A stretch of DNA of 64,000 bases, from the NCBI GenBank assembly GCA_022510805.1, contig JAFLSS010000005.1:1-64000 (forward strand), read 5' to 3'. The stretch comes from Akkermansiaceae bacterium. GTDB lineage: Bacteria > Verrucomicrobiota > Verrucomicrobiia > Verrucomicrobiales > Akkermansiaceae. Numbering within the stretch: the stretch's first letter is position 1; each line of letters begins with the position of its first letter. The notes under the pieces were generated by a model that did not search any database, had not been told where the DNA came from, and was given only the letters and a program-made list of their open reading frames with translations. Position numbers and translations under genes: made by a program. This document shows, piece after piece, positions 33,478-43,291 of this stretch.

Positions 33478-34722
33478 TTAACGATCGCACTCACCTTGCA
33501 CGAAATCGAACGAGCCGAGGATGGCGCCGATATCGCTCACGAGGTGACCCGGCAGCAGCTCCGGCAGGATGGAGAGCGTGCAGAATGACGGGCTGCGCAT
33601 CTTCAGGCGGTTGGCTATGCCGCCGCCCTGAGAGTCGAGGAAAAAGCCCAGCTCGCCCTTGGGGTTTTCTGCGGCAAAGAACACCTGCCCGGCCGGGGCG
33701 TTCACGCACTCCGTGCTCACCATAAATTGGCGGATCAGCTCCTCCATGCCCTGCATGGCGTCTTCCTTGCGGGGGAGGATACCCTTGACGCCCTGCACGC
33801 AGATGGGGCCCTTGGGCATGGTGGCGCACACCTGGCGGATGATACGAACAGATTGCAGAATCTCCTCGAGGCGGAGCTGGAAGCGCGCGTAGCAGTCGCC
33901 CTCCTGCGCCACAGGCACATCAAACTCATACTTCTCGTAGCCGAGGTAGGGGTTGGTCTTGCGCAGGTCACGGGCCACACCGCTGGCGCGGAGGTTGGGG
34001 CCGGTCATGCCGTTTTGCAGCGCCATCTCGCGGGGGATGACACCCACGCCCACGAGGCGGTCGATGAATACCTTGTTGTGCAGCAAGAGTTTTTTGACCT
34101 CAGCCACAGTTTTCTCCGCGCTGTCGCAGAAGGCAAGCACCTCTTTCTCAAAGCCGGCGGGCAGGTCACGCGTCATGCCGCCGATGCGCGTATAGCTGGA
34201 GGTGAAGCGGGCGCCGCAGATTTTCTCATAGAAGTTGTGCACCTTTTCTTTCTCCTCATAGCAGTAGAGGAATGCCGTCATCGCGCCCGTATCCATGGCG
34301 TACACACCCAGCCCCAGGAAATAGGATGAGATGCGCGAGAGCTCTGAGCAGAGCACGCGGATGGCTTGGCCGCGCTCCGGCAGCTCCCAGCCCATCAGTT
34401 TTTCCACAGCGCAGGCATAGGCGATGTTGTTGCTCATGGGCGCCAGGTAATCAAAGCGGTCCGTGTAGGCAACATATTGGTTGTAGTGGCAGTTCTCCGC
34501 GATCTTCTCCATGCCGCGGTGCAGGTAGCCGATGATGGGATCACAGGAAACAATCTCCTCACCATCAATGACAATTTTCAAGCGCAACACACCGTGAGTC
34601 GCCGGGTGAGAGGGGCCCACATTGAGCGTCATCAGCTCATGGGGCATATCTGCATCGTTGCGCAGATAGTCAAGCGTTGTGCTGTTCTTATCAGACACTT
34701 GTATCAGTTTGGTCGTCTTCAT
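33478..34722 (-). CDS. nuoD: NADH-quinone oxidoreductase subunit D
   Basis: NuoD (49-kDa subunit) forms the quinone-binding pocket next to cluster N2. The start at 34722 (MKTTKLIQVSDKNS) gives 414 residues; ATG 34731 is possible, and the track start at 34782 lies before the predicted transcription start. Conserved: LNVGPSHPATHGVLRLKIVIDGE with the quinone His region, GYLHRGMEKIAE, DRFDYLAPMSNNIAY and the C-terminal SILPELLPGHLVSDIGAILGSFDFVQGECDR. It is the first gene of the operon, with its own promoter. nuoA, nuoB and nuoC, which usually precede it, are absent. Confidence 0.96.
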   Translation of the reverse strand: MKTTKLIQVSDKNSTTLDYLRNDADMPHELMTLNVGPSHPATHGVLRLKIVIDGEEIVSCDPIIGYLHRGMEKIAENCHYNQYVAYTDRFDYLAPMSNNIAYACAVEKLMGWELPERGQAIRVLCSELSRISSYFLGLGVYAMDTGAMTAFLYCYEEKEKVHNFYEKICGARFTSSYTRIGGMTRDLPAGFEKEVLAFCDSAEKTVAEVKKLLLHNKVFIDRLVGVGVIPREMALQNGMTGPNLRASGVARDLRKTNPYLGYEKYEFDVPVAQEGDCYARFQLRLEEILQSVRIIRQVCATMPKGPICVQGVKGILPRKEDAMQGMEELIRQFMVSTECVNAPAGQVFFAAENPKGELGFFLDSQGGGIANRLKMRSPSFCTLSILPELLPGHLVSDIGAILGSFDFVQGECDR

Positions 34723-34772
34723 AATCTCCATCGGGCCGGGACACACCGCCCCCGCCTCAGCGCTGTGCCAAT

Positions 34773-34801
34773 AAACTACCACTCTATCCCCTTTTTGTCA
34801 A
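34773..34801 (-). promoter_or_regulatory. promoter of the nuoD-N operon
   Basis: On the minus strand a consensus TTGACA, 17 nt, TAGTTT. Predicted start near 34766, about 44 nt before nuoD. It shows that the operon starts with nuoD and not upstream. Confidence 0.6.
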
Positions 34802-34856
34802 GGGAGATTTGCGAGTTCCGCGCACTCGCGCGCGATCCTTTTTGTCACCATGCAAA

Positions 34857-34890
34857 CGAGCGGTGCATCCACCGGGGGATGCACCGCTCG
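34857..34890 (-). terminator. perfect 14-bp hairpin after the autotransporter gene
   Basis: CGAGCGGTGCATCC, loop ACCGGG, GGATGCACCGCTCG. It lies 20 bp after the autotransporter stop and upstream of the nuo promoter, and should separate the two units. Only a short TTT follows on the minus strand, so termination may be partial or the hairpin may stabilise the mRNA end. Confidence 0.65.
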
Positions 34891-34910
34891 CGGCTTATCT
34901 CACCACGCCT

Positions 34911-37900
34911 TTAGAACGAGGTTTGTACGCCGAAATTCACGCCCCACAGGGCCGCCCCGGAGCGCAGGTCGGCATTGCCGGAGACAAAGACCTGTGTCTG
35001 CTGATTCACCGGCACGCTGGCGCTCACGCCGAGGCGGAACGCCGTGGAGCCCACCTCGGCGCCGCGCACGCGTGCGCTGTAGCCGGGGTTGCCCAGCAGG
35101 GCCACATTGGTCTCGCTGCGCGTGTCACCCAACTCCTGCGCCACAGCTGCGCTGAACTCCAGCGTCGCGGCGCGGCCAAGGGCCTGAGCCCCCGCCTTGG
35201 TGAGGTAGCGGGCGCCGAGCGCAAGCGTGGCCGAGGTGCGGGTCTGCCTGTCCACATGCAGGCCTGCGCCGTCGGCGCCGGTTTCTTCATAACCATTCAC
35301 CGACACGCTGTTGATCGCGATACTTGCCACGGGCTGCAGGAGGGAGGTCTTCTGCTCCTCGAGGGGGATATCATAGGCCACTTCGTAGATGGCGCCCAGG
35401 GAGGTCGCGCTCGTGTTGGCGGAGGTCGAGTAGGCCACAGAGCCCAGGTCGACATAGCGGTTGAGGCTCACATCTGCGCCGCCGCCCACCAGCGCGAGCG
35501 TGTGGGTCCAGCGCTCGGACTTGCTGCTCAGGAAGAGGCTCAGGTAGTATGAGTCCATCTTGCCGGAGGCAGAGTCCGCCGCCGAGGCGTCCAGGTCACC
35601 ATAGAGCGCCGTGAGGGAGAGGCCCACGCTGAGGTCGGGATTCAGCTCCACATCCGCGCCCACAGAGCCGCCCCAGCTGTTGAGCTTGTAGCCGCTCTCA
35701 TCGCCATCGGTACTGAGCTTGGCAAAGGCGCCGATGCCTTCCACCCACGCATGAGCGCGGAGCTTCTCATCCCCGGCCACAGCGCCCGCGCGGCGCAGCA
35801 CCGCGCGCTGGCGGGTGCGCTCGAGCTGCTGGCGCAGGGAGTCGCTCTGCGCGGCAGAGATTGCCGTGGAGGTGCTGCCGGCCACAGCGGCCAGCGCGCG
35901 AGTCGCCTCACTTGTCTTGCCGGCCACAATCAGATCAGCCACAGCCGCTTCCACCTTGCCGAGCGTGGGGCTCGCCTCCAAATCCAGCGAATCCTTGGCC
36001 GCCCAGAGCAGAGCCGCGCCGGCGCGGGAGTTGAATGTGCCGGCCGCTTCATCAAACAGATTGCCGGTACGGTGCTGCGCCGTGAAGACCACATCATCGC
36101 CCACCACAGTAGCCTTGGCATTCTCGTAGTAGATGTTGAAGAGGCCGGTTGTCTCCACCTGAGAGAGCTCCATGCCGTCCTCCAGCGCGCCGCTGCCCGC
36201 TATGGCATAGCCTGTTGTCTCCTGCGAGAAGAGCCCGCCCTCCGCATGGATGAGCGTGAGCTCCAGCTGATCCGGCATGCCGACACCCAGGCCGGTGCCC
36301 TCCACAGCCACGCCCATGCCACTCTCCAGCACCACGGCGCCATTGCTGCTCAGCAGGGCCGGGAGGGAGTTCACATCCTGCGCGCTGTCGAAGTTCACCA
36401 CAAAGGCGGTGGTCGAGCCGGCGCGCAGAGCCACGCCATCTGTCACCTCCACATGGCCGGCAGCGGCAGCCTCCCGCCCGGAGCCCACAGGAGCAATGCG
36501 CAGCACGCCTGTGTTATCCACGGTGCGGTAGGTCGCGCTGTCCGTGCTGAGGGTGAGGGAGGCCTTTCTGCCGTTCACCAGGTCATAGTTTGCATTGCCT
36601 GCGCCGCTGAGGGTCAGCTGAGTCTCACCGGCCAGGGTCAGCATGCCCTCGCCCCGGAGCTCGCCGCTGAAGACGCCCTGCCCACCGGTGATGGTGAGGC
36701 CGCCCGCGCCATTGATGAGTGTGCCGGCGCCGGAGAGGCCGCCGATGCTCGCTCCCTGCGCCGCGCTCACATCCAGCGTGCTGCCGGAGGCCAGCGCCAT
36801 GGCCGGGCCGGAGAGGCTCACGTCCGCCCCCACGGTGAGATCACCCAGCAGCTCCACCAGGCCCGTGCCGGAGATGGTGCCCGAGGCCGCGCTCAGATCG
36901 CTCGAACCGCTGAGGGTCAGCTTGCCGTTCACCTCCAGCTCGTTCGCGCTCACATCTTTACCATCTGCGCGGGTCGGTGTCTCGGGGTTGAGGCTCAGGC
37001 TGCCTGCCGTGTTGGCCTTGCCGTTGAGCACCAGCTTGCCGTTCTTCACATCCAGATCACCGGCGGTCTTCAGGTTGCCGTTGAGCACCAGAACATCATT
37101 GCCCGTCTTTTGGATGTTGACCTCACCCGCGGTGCCGAGATTGCCGTTGAAAGACGTGGCGCCGTGAGTCACCATATTGCCCTGCACATCGTAAAAACTC
37201 TCATTGCGCAGCTCCACAGTGAGGGGCGTTTGGCCGCTGTTGCTGATCTCCAAATTGGCCTTACCCTGCAGCTGCTTGATGGTGGAGTGGTTGCTCTGAG
37301 CCGTGGCTTCCACCGCGAGCTTGGTATCGAGGTCGATGATCACCTGGCCGTAGGGGTCGAAAGCATCCACCTGCGTGAGCGTGCTTTGATTCTCCACGCT
37401 GGTCTGCCACACATTGCGCGTCGCGGCTGTCAGGTAAAGCTTGCCGCCGTCCTCGCTCTCAATGTAGGCGAACTCCACGCCGCTGCCGGTCGCCAGCAGG
37501 AAGTGCGTCTGCAGCCAGCTGATGAGCTCACTGCCCTCCTTGCCCTCCATGCCGGTGATGGTGCCGTTGGTAAACCACAACTCCAGCTTGCCGCTGCCGA
37601 AGCTGCCCAGCAGGTCATCAGAGAACTGCAGCTTCACTGCTGAGCTATCCCCAAAGCCCACTGTGCCGGAGCCGCTGAACTGAATCAGCGCGGTCTCTGC
37701 CTCGCTGCCGCCCACTCCCACGTGCTGGGTGCCGAGGGTCAGCATATTGTCCATGCCCGTGAAGGTGAGGGGGCCCGTGAGCTCGGTGATGGAGATGCCG
37801 GAGGCTGTCTTGATGTTCTTCACATACTCGGCGTTCAGGCTGCCCATGGCCAGCACACTGCCGGAGTAGGCAGCCGAGGTGTTGATGATGACATCTCCCG

Positions 37901-40900
37901 TGTAGCCGCCGGCGTTGGCCAGGCTGCCGTTGTAGATGGTGAGCTTGCCGGTGTTCGCCGTCGCACCCTCCAGATCCAGGGTCGCGCCCGCGCCATTCAG
38001 CGTGATGGCGCTATCCACCAGGCTGCTGACCTTCAGCGAGCTGCCGACGCCGGTGATGTCGATCGCCCCGCCGGAGATAGCCTGCGCCGTCACGCTCGCG
38101 CCGGCGCCGGAGAGCGTCACACCGCCCGTGATGCTCGTGTTGGCCTTGAGCTCAGCGCCCGCGCCGGATACGACCACGGAGCCGGTGATCTCATTGACCT
38201 CCGCCGTGGCGCCGGCGCCGGAGAGGGTGGCGCCCTTCCCGATGCTGCCCGCGCTCAGCGAAGCGTCCTTCCCGGAGAGCTCCACGCTGCCGCTGATGGC
38301 CTCGGAGCTGTCGAACGATGACGACGCGCCGGAAATCACCACATTGCCGCCCACAGAAACCTCGCCCTCAACGTAGCTATCCGTGCCGGAGATTTCCACA
38401 CCCTGGCCGATGGAGCCATTCGTAAGGGTCACACCTGCCCAATCGGAAGCAATGGTCAGGCTGCCGGCAATGCTTCCCTCCGAGCCTACATAGATAATCA
38501 CATCCTTGCCGGCAAGCGTGACAGAGCCCTGAATATCGGCAGCCTGCATAAAGGTGCCTGCCCCTTGCATCAGCACATCACCGATGATATCACCGGTGCC
38601 CTGCGTCACCTCAGCGCCGCCGGTGATGGTGAGATTGGCCTGCACATCCTCACCGCCGAGGGTGAGGCTGCCGCCGTTCTGGATGAGGGTGCCGCCGCCG
38701 GTGATGGCGCCGCTCAGATTTTCCGAAGTGCCGCTGAGGGTGAGATCTCCCACGATGGCGAGCTCAGCGCCGGACGCCAATTTCAGCACCCCCGCCTGAT
38801 TTCCCTCGCTGTTGAGCACGAGCTTGCCCTCCTGCACATCCAGCGTGCCGGCCGAGCTGAGCACACCGCCCAGCGTGAGGGTGGCATCCCCCGCCTTGGC
38901 CAGAGTAGTGGAGTCTGCCGCCGCGCCGGACACGGTGATATTGCCGTTGAAGACAGTATTGCCATTGGCCTCGCCGGGGGAGTTGGAGTTGGCGAGCTTG
39001 ATCGTCTGCGCCGCATCTGCGATGATGGAGAGATTGCCGTACGTGCTGTCCCCCGAGAGCTGGTGAAGCGTGACCTCCGTTTTCCCAGCGGGCAGTTGGA
39101 TCTTCATATCCTTATCCACAATCACCATGAGATCATCGGAAATCGTATCCACATCAGTAGCCGTCGTCACATCACCCTCATGAGACGCGATCCAGAGATT
39201 ATCCAGATCAATGTCAATGATCAGGTCTCCGCTCTGAACATCAACAGTCTTAACACCCTCCGCAATACCGGCGCCGAAGATGAAAATTTCTGACGCCTCG
39301 CGCCCGCCCAGCTCAATCGAGCCATCCGTCAGGTGGATTGTCATATCACCCTCCAGCTCACCCCTGGCGGCTTCCAGGATCAGATCTGTCGAGAAATTAA
39401 GCGTCAGCTTACCTGTTCCGTCAAAGGCCACCTTATTGTTGGCCCCGCTGTTCTCAAAGGAAATGAGCACCCCGGTGCCGGTCGTGTGCGCCGTGGAGGT
39501 GTTGGTGCCCACCACCATGGAGTGATCTGCACCGGAAAGAGTGAGGGTGCCATTGCCCACGTGGGTGATGAGAGTCTCAGCCGAGCGGGTGCGGATGGCG
39601 CTGATGCGCTCTGCCGCCGCGCCGCCCACACTCACCGCAGACGTGTAGTCCACAGCCGTGTCGATGACAATATCGCCCGCAAAGCTGCCGGCATTGGCCA
39701 GATTGCCGCCGGAGAGGGTGACCGTGCCGCTCGCAGCCACGCCGCCCATATCATACAGCGACTTGGTGCCGGAGAGGGTCACATCTGCCGCCATGGAGGC
39801 TCCGTTGCTGAGCGTGAGCGTGGAATTCAGCAGGTTGAACGCCACCCCGTTGCCGATGGAGCCACCGCTCATGGTGAAGCTGCCGTCGCTCACCCCCACA
39901 CTGCCCGTGATGCTGCCGCCGCTCATGGCAAAGCCCGCACCATTGCTCACCGAGAGCTCGCCGGAGAGCGTGCCGTCCTGCAGCTCATAGCTGCCACCCG
40001 TCACCACCACCGCACCGGAGGAAGTGCCGTTCTTCTGCGTGAAGGAGCCACCGCTCAGCTCCACGCCGCCGGAGATATCGCCATTCTGCTCAAACGAGCC
40101 ACCGGACTGCACCACCTCGCCGCCGATTTCAGCGCCGGCCACCTGTGTGAACGAGCCGCTGCTCAGCTCCACGCCGCCGGTGATGCTGCCGGCCAGGGAG
40201 ACCGAACCGCCGGACTGAGTGATGGAGCCTGCGATGCTGCCGGAAGCCTCTTGAGTGAAGCTGCCGCTGCCACTCACCGTCACATCACCCGTGAGCACGC
40301 CCGTGCCCTTCTGCGTGAAAGAGCCACCACTCACCTTCACCGCGCCGGAGATGGCGCCGGATTCCTCAAAACTGCCGCCCGCCACAACCACACCGCCCAG
40401 GATGCTGCCGCCGGACTCCTGAGTGAACTCGCCGCCATTCACCGCGACACCGCCGTCAATCGCCGCGCCACTCTTCTGGGAGAACGAGCCGTCATTCAGC
40501 GACACTTGGCCCTCGATGCTGCCGGCCTCCTGGGAGAACGAGCTGCCACTGCCGCTCACCTCCACCCCGCCGGAAGTCGTGCCCTGCTGCTGCGTGATGC
40601 TGCCGCCGTTGGCCAGCGTCACATCACCCGAAATATCGCTCGTCTGGGTAAAGCTCGCCTGATCTACCGTGAGCCCGCCCAGGATAGCGTGATTATTGTT
40701 AAATTGAGCGCCATTGCTCACCGTCACATCGCCGGAGATGGACCCACCCTGAGTAAACTCGCTGCCGGAGCCGTCCACCTCCACATCGCCGGAAATCGAG
40801 CCGTTCTCCTGCTGCGTAAACGAGGAACCGCTGTTCACGCTCACATTGCCGGAGATATTGCCATTCTGCTTGTAGGAAGCGCCGTTGGTCACCCTCACGC

Positions 40901-42830
40901 TGCCGGAGATGACACCATTCTGCGCAAAGCTCACCGTGGCATCATTCAACTCCACATCCGTCATGATGCTGCCACCATTCTGCACGAAAGAGCCGTGGTC
41001 GCTCAACGAAATGGAAGAGCCGGTGAGGATGCTGCCGCCCTCCTGCGTGTAGGTGGAGTCCTCACCGGTGATGCTGATGGCACCCGTCACATTGCCACTC
41101 TGGTTAAAAGTAGCGCCATCACTCAGCGCCACCTCCGCCGAGATCTCGCCCTCCTCCTCCTGGGTGATGCTTGTGTCCTCCCCGGAGGCCAGGATACTGC
41201 CGGAGAACGAGCCGCCGGACTGCGTATACTGAGCGCCGTCCGCCAGAGTCAGCTCCGTCTCCATGGAGCCGCCGGACTGGGAGATGCTGTTGGAGGAGCC
41301 CTCGGCACTCAGCGCAGCCGCCGAGAAAGTGCCGCCGGCCAGGGTGTAGGTGGCCCCATCGGAGAGCGTGAGCGTGGCGCTCTCGCCGAAAATGCCATTG
41401 TTCTGCGTGAAGGTGGCGCCACTCACAGTAATGCCGGCGCTGCCGCCGATGGTGGCCTCTGCGCCATCCATGTAGAAGCGCGCCCCCTGCAGCACATCCA
41501 CCGACACATGCTCCAAGATATCACCATCCGTCATGGTGAACGAAGCGGCAGAGGCAGCCTCCGCACCGGTGCCGTCCAGCGTGATGCTGACATTGCCCTT
41601 GATCACGCCGCCATTCTGGACAAACGTAGAAGAACCCGTCACATCGAATTGAGCCAGGCCGAGGATGAGCCCGCCGCCGGAAATCGTGAAGCTGCCGCCC
41701 TCCTGCACATTGAAGTCAAAGACACCGCTGCCATTGCCCATGCTGCCGCCGCTCAGCGTGTATGAGCCGCCCTGCGTCACATTGAGCGTGATATTGGGAA
41801 TATACGCGCCCAGAACACCGCCGGCTTGGACAAAGGAGCCGCCATCGGAAATATCCACATTCACCGGCGACTTGTCCCCGCTGCCGATGCTGGAGCCGAA
41901 GTTGCCCCCGTTCAGCTGGTAGCGCCCGTTGGACTTGATTGTCACCGTCACGGGATTCCGGTTCGTCGCGAGGATATCATAGGCCACAGCGCCGGCATTT
42001 TGGGTGAAGACGCCGCCGTTCTGGATGGTGATCGTGCCACCGGAGCACATGCTGCTCAGCACATTGCCGGAGGTGTTGAGCTGGCCGCCGTCGACAATGA
42101 TATCCGAGCTGCCCGTGTTGCGCGCAGAAATGCGGCCGGCGGTTCCCACATTGAACACACCGCCCTGCTTCACCTCAATAGCCCCCCTGCCGCCGAGCTC
42201 GCCGACCAGGCCATTGAGGGTGTAGGTGCCGCCGTTGTCCACCACGATAGTCGCCTTGCTGTTGGACGCATTGGCCAGCTTGCCGTCTTGGGTCACCACA
42301 CCGCCATCATATACATTGATATACAGCGAAGCACCGGTGATGGAGCTACTCTGCTCGAACGTGCCGCCGTTGACATTGATGGTGGCGACACCCGCTCCCG
42401 TATTCATGGTGCCGGAGAAGATGAGCGAACCGCCGGAGGCCACATCGAACGTCACACGCGCGCCGCTATCGGCCGCCACTTTGCCGCCGGAGATGGTGAA
42501 GACACTGCCGCTGCCGATGCCGGCGGACACCGTGCTGTCCGCTCCGTAGCCGAGCGTACCCGCGCTCATGTTGAACGCGCCGCCATCCGTGAGGGTGATG
42601 CTGCTCGTGCCGGAGATGAGAGTGGCGTCAGATTCGGAGGAGATCACATCTTCCCCGCTCGCAGAAAAGTTTTCATCCCGATACTCGCGCTCCTCGAGAA
42701 CAAGCGTGCCGCTCACAGAGGTCTGCGCCGGGGCAGACGCCTCCGTTTCCGCTGCCGCATAAGAATGACCCGCAAATGACAGCACCGCCAGCAAAGCTGC
42801 CAACAGTCGAAGTGGAAGATGTAATTTCAT
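34911..42830 (-). CDS. giant repeat-rich autotransporter (type V secretion)
   Basis: The 2,639-residue protein has a signal peptide (MKLHLPLRLLAALLAVLSFA...SYA), a passenger of about 2,300 residues and a C-terminal beta-barrel of about 270 residues starting near AHAWVEGIGAFAKLSTDGDESG and ending ALWGVNFGVQTSF with terminal Phe, as in autotransporters. The passenger is a right-handed beta-helix candidate made of degenerate units such as SGGSFTQKNGTSSGAVVVTG and NGNISGNVSVNSGSSFTQ, with few Cys and many Gly, Ser, Thr and Asn. Such passengers act at the surface, often as adhesins; the ligand cannot be read from sequence. It is monocistronic, with a promoter 53 bp upstream and a strong hairpin downstream. 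The AT-rich upstream region is unlike the GC-rich coding DNA. Confidence 0.93.
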   Translation of the reverse strand: MKLHLPLRLLAALLAVLSFAGHSYAAAETEASAPAQTSVSGTLVLEEREYRDENFSASGEDVISSESDATLISGTSSITLTDGGAFNMSAGTLGYGADSTVSAGIGSGSVFTISGGKVAADSGARVTFDVASGGSLIFSGTMNTGAGVATINVNGGTFEQSSSITGASLYINVYDGGVVTQDGKLANASNSKATIVVDNGGTYTLNGLVGELGGRGAIEVKQGGVFNVGTAGRISARNTGSSDIIVDGGQLNTSGNVLSSMCSGGTITIQNGGVFTQNAGAVAYDILATNRNPVTVTIKSNGRYQLNGGNFGSSIGSGDKSPVNVDISDGGSFVQAGGVLGAYIPNITLNVTQGGSYTLSGGSMGNGSGVFDFNVQEGGSFTISGGGLILGLAQFDVTGSSTFVQNGGVIKGNVSITLDGTGAEAASAASFTMTDGDILEHVSVDVLQGARFYMDGAEATIGGSAGITVSGATFTQNNGIFGESATLTLSDGATYTLAGGTFSAAALSAEGSSNSISQSGGSMETELTLADGAQYTQSGGSFSGSILASGEDTSITQEEEGEISAEVALSDGATFNQSGNVTGAISITGEDSTYTQEGGSILTGSSISLSDHGSFVQNGGSIMTDVELNDATVSFAQNGVISGSVRVTNGASYKQNGNISGNVSVNSGSSFTQQENGSISGDVEVDGSGSEFTQGGSISGDVTVSNGAQFNNNHAILGGLTVDQASFTQTSDISGDVTLANGGSITQQQGTTSGGVEVSGSGSSFSQEAGSIEGQVSLNDGSFSQKSGAAIDGGVAVNGGEFTQESGGSILGGVVVAGGSFEESGAISGAVKVSGGSFTQKGTGVLTGDVTVSGSGSFTQEASGSIAGSITQSGGSVSLAGSITGGVELSSGSFTQVAGAEIGGEVVQSGGSFEQNGDISGGVELSGGSFTQKNGTSSGAVVVTGGSYELQDGTLSGELSVSNGAGFAMSGGSITGSVGVSDGSFTMSGGSIGNGVAFNLLNSTLTLSNGASMAADVTLSGTKSLYDMGGVAASGTVTLSGGNLANAGSFAGDIVIDTAVDYTSAVSVGGAAAERISAIRTRSAETLITHVGNGTLTLSGADHSMVVGTNTSTAHTTGTGVLISFENSGANNKVAFDGTGKLTLNFSTDLILEAARGELEGDMTIHLTDGSIELGGREASEIFIFGAGIAEGVKTVDVQSGDLIIDIDLDNLWIASHEGDVTTATDVDTISDDLMVIVDKDMKIQLPAGKTEVTLHQLSGDSTYGNLSIIADAAQTIKLANSNSPGEANGNTVFNGNITVSGAAADSTTLAKAGDATLTLGGVLSSAGTLDVQEGKLVLNSEGNQAGVLKLASGAELAIVGDLTLSGTSENLSGAITGGGTLIQNGGSLTLGGEDVQANLTITGGAEVTQGTGDIIGDVLMQGAGTFMQAADIQGSVTLAGKDVIIYVGSEGSIAGSLTIASDWAGVTLTNGSIGQGVEISGTDSYVEGEVSVGGNVVISGASSSFDSSEAISGSVELSGKDASLSAGSIGKGATLSGAGATAEVNEITGSVVVSGAGAELKANTSITGGVTLSGAGASVTAQAISGGAIDITGVGSSLKVSSLVDSAITLNGAGATLDLEGATANTGKLTIYNGSLANAGGYTGDVIINTSAAYSGSVLAMGSLNAEYVKNIKTASGISITELTGPLTFTGMDNMLTLGTQHVGVGGSEAETALIQFSGSGTVGFGDSSAVKLQFSDDLLGSFGSGKLELWFTNGTITGMEGKEGSELISWLQTHFLLATGSGVEFAYIESEDGGKLYLTAATRNVWQTSVENQSTLTQVDAFDPYGQVIIDLDTKLAVEATAQSNHSTIKQLQGKANLEISNSGQTPLTVELRNESFYDVQGNMVTHGATSFNGNLGTAGEVNIQKTGNDVLVLNGNLKTAGDLDVKNGKLVLNGKANTAGSLSLNPETPTRADGKDVSANELEVNGKLTLSGSSDLSAASGTISGTGLVELLGDLTVGADVSLSGPAMALASGSTLDVSAAQGASIGGLSGAGTLINGAGGLTITGGQGVFSGELRGEGMLTLAGETQLTLSGAGNANYDLVNGRKASLTLSTDSATYRTVDNTGVLRIAPVGSGREAAAAGHVEVTDGVALRAGSTTAFVVNFDSAQDVNSLPALLSSNGAVVLESGMGVAVEGTGLGVGMPDQLELTLIHAEGGLFSQETTGYAIAGSGALEDGMELSQVETTGLFNIYYENAKATVVGDDVVFTAQHRTGNLFDEAAGTFNSRAGAALLWAAKDSLDLEASPTLGKVEAAVADLIVAGKTSEATRALAAVAGSTSTAISAAQSDSLRQQLERTRQRAVLRRAGAVAGDEKLRAHAWVEGIGAFAKLSTDGDESGYKLNSWGGSVGADVELNPDLSVGLSLTALYGDLDASAADSASGKMDSYYLSLFLSSKSERWTHTLALVGGGADVSLNRYVDLGSVAYSTSANTSATSLGAIYEVAYDIPLEEQKTSLLQPVASIAINSVSVNGYEETGADGAGLHVDRQTRTSATLALGARYLTKAGAQALGRAATLEFSAAVAQELGDTRSETNVALLGNPGYSARVRGAEVGSTAFRLGVSASVPVNQQTQVFVSGNADLRSGAALWGVNFGVQTSF
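39860..41380 (-). repeat. tandem beta-helix repeats in the autotransporter passenger
   Basis: About 500 residues consist of back-to-back units of about 18-20 residues with the pattern xxGSFTQxxGxISGxVxVSG (for example SGGSFTQKGTGVLTGDVTVS, SSGSFTQVAGAEIGGEV, DGSFTMSGGSIGNGV). A related, shorter set with the pattern VSGAGAxLxxxxITGxVxLSGAGA lies near 38,000-38,420. The DNA is repetitive enough to allow slippage or recombination. Confidence 0.8.
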
Positions 42831-42882
42831 ATGTCTGAAAAGAATGGGAAAGTTCCGATATTCAGAGAAGTCTACAGTGAGG

Positions 42883-42911
42883 ATTATACTTAACTTATCT
42901 TAAAAAAACAA
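42883..42911 (-). promoter_or_regulatory. promoter of the autotransporter gene
   Basis: On the minus strand TTGTTT, 17 nt, perfect TATAAT. Predicted start near 42876, leader about 46 nt, no clear Shine-Dalgarno. Confidence 0.65.
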
Positions 42912-43261
42912 GTCAAAATTAATTCCTCACCGCCATCTCATGGTGCGTATTATATCTTTTTGAATGCGATGACCAGCCTGTATGCACCCTACTCATTTTC
43001 TGTCAATCAACTAAAAGATATCACACTTTCGGAAAATGACGCGTCGACACGTCATATTTGATACATGGTTTCACCCCCTACACCCTGACATTCAAAAGGC
43101 GCTTGTCTTTTTGCTTGATTATCTCTTTCAAAAAGAGATGCGCACCACCCCGCAACACAGCGCGCCTACCACCCGCAGGCAGAGCCTGCCTATCCACCCG
43201 CCATTCAAATCCCACAAGCCCCCGCCGGGATAACCGCGGGCGGGATACTGCCTCTTTTCCC
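42912..43261. other. AT-rich intergenic region with inverted repeats, no convincing gene
   Basis: This 350-bp stretch separates the divergent autotransporter and SulP genes. Short ORFs (such as 43036-43233) show no family features. It holds ATCTCTTT-CAA-AAAGAGAT (43121-43139), AGGCAG-AGC-CTGCCT (around 43176-43191) and CCCGCC...GGCGGG (43221-43244). The left half is AT-rich and the right half GC-rich. It may contain operators or a small RNA, but nothing can be named. Confidence 0.5.
43121..43139. repeat. 8-bp inverted repeat, 3-nt loop
   Basis: ATCTCTTT, CAA, AAAGAGAT. It lies about 140 bp upstream of the SulP promoter and about 210 bp upstream of the autotransporter promoter. It could be an operator for either gene; no consensus is recognised. 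Confidence 0.5.
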
Positions 43262-43291
43262 TTGCCGAGATAGGGGGAGGCGTGGTAGAAT
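43262..43291 (+). promoter_or_regulatory. promoter of the SulP-mutY unit, short-leader type
   Basis: TTGCCG, 18 nt, TAGAAT, 10 nt before the ATG at 43302. The ATG at 43290 overlaps the -10 box. A GGGGGAGG in the spacer could serve ATG 43290 if transcription began further upstream. Confidence 0.45.

Noticed and set aside
31454-33481. 675-residue plus-strand ORF
   Set aside because: It is antisense to nuoF and nuoE.
35751-42779. Several long plus-strand ORFs (630, 242, 810 and 317 residues)
   Set aside because: All are antisense to the autotransporter, whose repeats give long open frames on both strands.
43036-43233. 65- and 71-residue ORFs in the autotransporter/SulP gap
   Set aside because: They have no recognisable features, no ribosome-binding site or promoter at the right distance, and poor codon use.
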